Below the pieces are notes generated by a model, which saw only the letters and a list, made by a program, of their open reading frames with translations, ran no database searches and was not told the origin of the DNA. This document shows positions 61,441 to 64,000 of a stretch of 64,000 nt of DNA, piece by piece. The position numbers and the translations under genes are program-made. The DNA comes from Vibrio jasicida CAIM 1864 = LMG 25398 (GTDB taxonomy: Bacteria > Pseudomonadota > Gammaproteobacteria > Enterobacterales > Vibrionaceae): contig NZ_BAOG01000082.1 of NCBI RefSeq assembly GCF_000400365.1, positions 38,673-102,672 on the forward strand. The letters run 5' to 3'. Positions within the stretch are counted from its first letter, which is position 1. Every line of letters begins with the position of its first letter.

Positions 61441-62217
61441 CTAAGCAAGCAGCCTCGACATGGCGTACATCAGAAGCGCCTGCAAGTCGACGCTGCTTTT
61501 TGTTAGCAGTAAACGCTCAGCCATTTGGTCGGTCAGCAGGTTACGGGTTAAGTTGGTTGCCGCAATGATGTGTTCGCGAGTCGGTTTCGCTGGCATTACT
61601 AATGCGATAGCAAGATGCACTTCCCCCATTTTTGATGCCCAATCCATCGGAATCTCGTTAGCGATAACCGCAACAGAGATGTGGTCCACACCTTCGAACA
61701 TGACATGTGGTAGAGCAATGCCCGGTGTTACTGCGGTTGAGGATCGTTCTTCGCGTTTGATAAAGGCGAGAATGAGTTCGTCTGGGTGAATCGGATGAAT
61801 CAGTTGCGCTAGCCCTTTCAAGCACTCAAATTTGGTGAGTTCAGTGTGCGCTTTGGCGTAATGCCATTTAATTTCACAAGGCGGGCAGATTTGCGGAAGA
61901 CGCTCAGCAAGTTGGCTTGAGAACTCGTAGTTGATGTGAGAACCCACAACGGTAAAGTTCTCAGCAATCATATCTTTGATAACGAAACAGGCAAGCTCGG
62001 CATCAATACCAATAGCCGTGATTTGACACAAGTCGCCTTGCTGCAAGCCAACTTGTAAAACCGCGATTGACTTAGTGAGCTCAGCAACGCGATTTTGGGT
62101 TATGTTGATGATGTGTAATGTGCTTTTGAACTTTTTGGCGACGCGATTAAGGGGCTGCGCTACGTGAGCACTGGCATTGATATCATCGACAAAAAAGGTG
62201 ATCTGGTATTCGTTCAT
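61441..62217 (-). CDS. PTS protein with HPr-like and EIIA domains
   Basis: A 258-residue cytosolic protein (a GTG two codons upstream is possible). Residues 4-90 look like an HPr fold (VAKKFKSTLHIINI, then ELTKSIAVLQVGLQQGD with the 'KS-I' around the usual regulatory Ser, and GIDAELACFVI). The usual active-site 'GLHTRPA' is here AHVAQP, with His18 displaced and no Arg, so it may not be a normal phosphoryl carrier. Residues 110-258 are an EIIA of the fructose/mannitol family with the active His171 in TPGIALPHVMF. It follows the EIIB gene by 12 bases. It likely passes phosphate to the neighbouring EIIB, or has become a regulator. Confidence 0.78.
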   Translation of the reverse strand: MNEYQITFFVDDINASAHVAQPLNRVAKKFKSTLHIINITQNRVAELTKSIAVLQVGLQQGDLCQITAIGIDAELACFVIKDMIAENFTVVGSHINYEFSSQLAERLPQICPPCEIKWHYAKAHTELTKFECLKGLAQLIHPIHPDELILAFIKREERSSTAVTPGIALPHVMFEGVDHISVAVIANEIPMDWASKMGEVHLAIALVMPAKPTREHIIAATNLTRNLLTDQMAERLLLTKSSVDLQALLMYAMSRLLA

Positions 62218-62229
62218 CAGCACAGCGTA

Positions 62230-62529
62230 TCATCGACAGTGTACAAGGAACACTTTATCGACATTAAGTAACACGTCTTCAATAGGGATTTGGACTTTGT
62301 TGGTGCCTTCAAAGCGAGCTGGTTGTTCAATCTCAATATCGGACACAATTAAGACACGATCCGCTTGTGCAATATCGTGGGGAGTGAGCTGATTCTCAAT
62401 ACCCATCGCGCCTTGCGTCTCAACCTTAATTTGTACGTTATGCTTAGGCGCAGCTTTCATTAGTGCATCTGCCGCCATATAAGTATGAGCGATGCCTGTA
62501 GGGCACGCTGTCACCGCTACGATCTTCAT
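62230..62529 (-). CDS. PTS fructose-type EIIB, stand-alone
   Basis: A 99-residue cytosolic EIIB. The phosphocysteine loop is at the N-terminus: VTACPTGIAHTYMAA, with Cys9. The pattern VETQGAMGIENQLT, then IAQADRVLIVSDIEI fits the fructose-family EIIB. As a separate polypeptide it is likely the EIIB that the divergent EIIA-EIIC protein lacks. First gene of a two-gene minus-strand unit. Confidence 0.9.
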   Translation of the reverse strand: MKIVAVTACPTGIAHTYMAADALMKAAPKHNVQIKVETQGAMGIENQLTPHDIAQADRVLIVSDIEIEQPARFEGTNKVQIPIEDVLLNVDKVFLVHCR

Positions 62530-62762
62530 GTTCTATCCACTTTATTTTTTTGTGGATTTTAGCATAGTGACCGTCGGAAGGATGGATTTAAAGCAGATAA
62601 TCGCAAGAGCTCTATCACAGTTTAAATCTCATGTTACATTAATCCAGTTAATGCACTTTTTGTCCTGTATTGGAAAGGACGAGTGTTGGTTACTCTGTAC
62701 ACAGTCATAGATGGAATAAATAACTCATGACTCTCGAGCGTGAACATTGCAAGGTACAAACA
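62530..62762. promoter_or_regulatory. Divergent promoter region of the second PTS unit
   Basis: About 230 bases between the EIIB and EIIAC genes. It has an ATCCAGT at 62642-62648 that matches the core motif of the AraC-associated repeats. No -35/-10 boxes called. Confidence 0.45.
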
Positions 62763-64000
62763 ATGGACATATTAAACCTTATTGAGCCGGAAACCATTTG
62801 CTTGGATTTGCAGGCTCAAACCAAAGATGAAGCGCTCAAAGAGCTCGTCGAATTGTTGGACGCGGCGGGCAAGCTCACTAGCAAAAGTCAGTTCTTGGCG
62901 GACATTTGGAAACGAGAAGAGATTGGCAATACCGGCTTTGACGAGGGTATTGCCATTCCTCACGCCAAAAGTAATGCGGTCGCTAAACCCGCAGTCGCAG
63001 TGGGCATCAGCCGAAAAGGGATTGATTACGGTGCCGATGACGGCGAACTGTCTGACGTATTTTTTATGCTGGCTTCTCCGGATGGGGATGACCATCATCA
63101 CATCGAAGTCTTGGCACAAATTTCCACCAAAATCATTGAAGATGGTTTCGTTAACAAGTTAAAAGCGGCGGAGTCGGTGGAGGAAGCGCGCGAGCTACTT
63201 ACTGATATTCAATCGAACACGAATGACTCTGGTATCGATCCTTTAGAGTTTGCATCTGAGCCACTCAGCCCTTGGGCGCAAAAGCTCGGCAGAATGAAAG
63301 AACACTTACTGTTTGGCACCTCTCATATGATTCCGTTTATTGTCGCGGGCGGCGTATTGCTGTCTCTGTCTGTGATGATTTCAGGTCATGGAGGTGTTCC
63401 GGAAGAGGGGATTCTGGCAGATATCGCTGAGATGGGTATCGCAGGCTTGACGCTCTTTACTGCGGTATTGGGTGGTTACATTGCCTATTCGATTGCGGAT
63501 AAGCCGGGTCTGGCTCCGGGTATGATTGGCTCATGGATTGCGGTTAGTCACTACAACACCGGCTTCTTGGGCGCGATTGTCGTCGGATTTTTCGCCGGCT
63601 TTGTGGTTTGGCTACTGAAGAAGATTCAATTGCCGGACAGCATGAGTTCGCTCGGCTCTATCTTTATCTACCCACTGGTTGGTACGTTTGTCACCTGTGG
63701 CGCAGTGATGTGGGTGATTGGTTCACCTATCGCCAGCGCAATGACGACCATGAACGATGTGCTCACAGGTATGGCGGGCTCTGGCAAAGTGATGTTGGGC
63801 ACCGTACTGGGCGCAATGACCGCGTTTGACATGGGCGGCCCTATCAACAAAGTGGCGACCTTGTTTGCTCAAACACAGGTAAATACGCAACCGTGGCTAA
63901 TGGGTGGCGTCGGTATCGCGATTTGTACCCCGCCTCTGGGCATGGCGTTAGCGACTTTCCTATCGCCAAGTAAGTTTAAACGTGATGAGCGTGAGGCGGG
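62763..64000 (+). CDS. PTS fructose-family EIIA-EIIC protein lacking EIIB (3' end outside window)
   Basis: The frame starts at ATG 62763 (AAGGT upstream) and is open through the last base, giving 412 codons. Residues 1-145 are an EIIA with His67 in GIAIPHAKS, closely resembling the EIIA of the 58300-60207 protein. It then goes directly (about residue 175, PLSPWAQKLGRMKEHLLFGTSHMIPFIVAGG) into EIIC with the segments KPGLAPGMIGSWIA and TVLGAMTAFDMGGPINKVA, without an EIIB in between. The stand-alone EIIB at 62230-62529 fits the gap. Substrate is a hexose or a related sugar; control by the AraC protein is probable. Confidence 0.9.
   Translation, partial: MDILNLIEPETICLDLQAQTKDEALKELVELLDAAGKLTSKSQFLADIWKREEIGNTGFDEGIAIPHAKSNAVAKPAVAVGISRKGIDYGADDGELSDVFFMLASPDGDDHHHIEVLAQISTKIIEDGFVNKLKAAESVEEARELLTDIQSNTNDSGIDPLEFASEPLSPWAQKLGRMKEHLLFGTSHMIPFIVAGGVLLSLSVMISGHGGVPEEGILADIAEMGIAGLTLFTAVLGGYIAYSIADKPGLAPGMIGSWIAVSHYNTGFLGAIVVGFFAGFVVWLLKKIQLPDSMSSLGSIFIYPLVGTFVTCGAVMWVIGSPIASAMTTMNDVLTGMAGSGKVMLGTVLGAMTAFDMGGPINKVATLFAQTQVNTQPWLMGGVGIAICTPPLGMALATFLSPSKFKRDEREA

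Overview
The window looks like part of a Vibrio chromosome, most likely the smaller replicon of a Harveyi-clade species (V. parahaemolyticus, V. alginolyticus or V. campbellii type). This is inferred from the gene families, the base composition, and a mannose/fructose PTS block (EIIABC, manA, AraC regulator, EIIB, EIIA, EIIAC) whose order resembles what I recall of the V. cholerae VC1820-VC1827 region. I see no rRNA, tRNA, CRISPR array, insertion sequence or phage gene.

Region 1 (1-17.3 kb) is a giant cell-surface system. It encodes a 3772-residue secreted protein with about 24 DUF11-like repeats, a 1171-residue probable outer-membrane barrel protein and a lipoprotein with two OmpA domains. 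The left edge holds the end of a second, closely related OmpA lipoprotein, so a paralogous cassette probably lies just outside the window. A DM13 protein sits between the two. Region 2 (17.4-27.8 kb) has an MscS channel, two consecutive proteins that fuse a PTS EIIC-type permease to a c-di-GMP phosphodiesterase (EAL) domain, an azurin and a large multidomain GH19 chitinase.

Region 3 (27.8-41.4 kb) is AT-rich and looks acquired. It carries an Ig-repeat lipoprotein, a complete alternative (CS1/CFA-I-like) chaperone-usher pilus operon with an added barrel-LysM protein, an orphan HTH regulator and a Tat-exported GMC oxidoreductase. Two near-identical copies of the same intrinsic terminator lie at its ends, one after the chitinase and one after the GMC oxidoreductase, and may mark the insertion boundaries.

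Region 4 (41.5-56.8 kb) is metabolic: an NDH-2-type dehydrogenase, a DAACS symporter, cytochrome b561, a HAD phosphatase and the nitric-oxide detoxification locus. In that locus norR diverges from norV-norW-DUF1971, with three NorR sites and a sigma-54 promoter visible between them. A candidate small RNA, a yiaW/yiaV-like pair, a LysR regulator, an unrecognised secreted protein, an EamA transporter and a J1-crystallin/SelJ-like ADP-ribosylglycohydrolase follow.

Region 5 (57-64 kb) is the PTS block. EIIABC and manA form one operon separated by a strong hairpin. The AraC gene shares with it an intergenic region containing four copies of an ACTGGAT-core motif. Beyond it, a free EIIB and a protein with an HPr-like domain plus EIIA diverge from an EIIA-EIIC protein that lacks its own EIIB and runs off the right edge.
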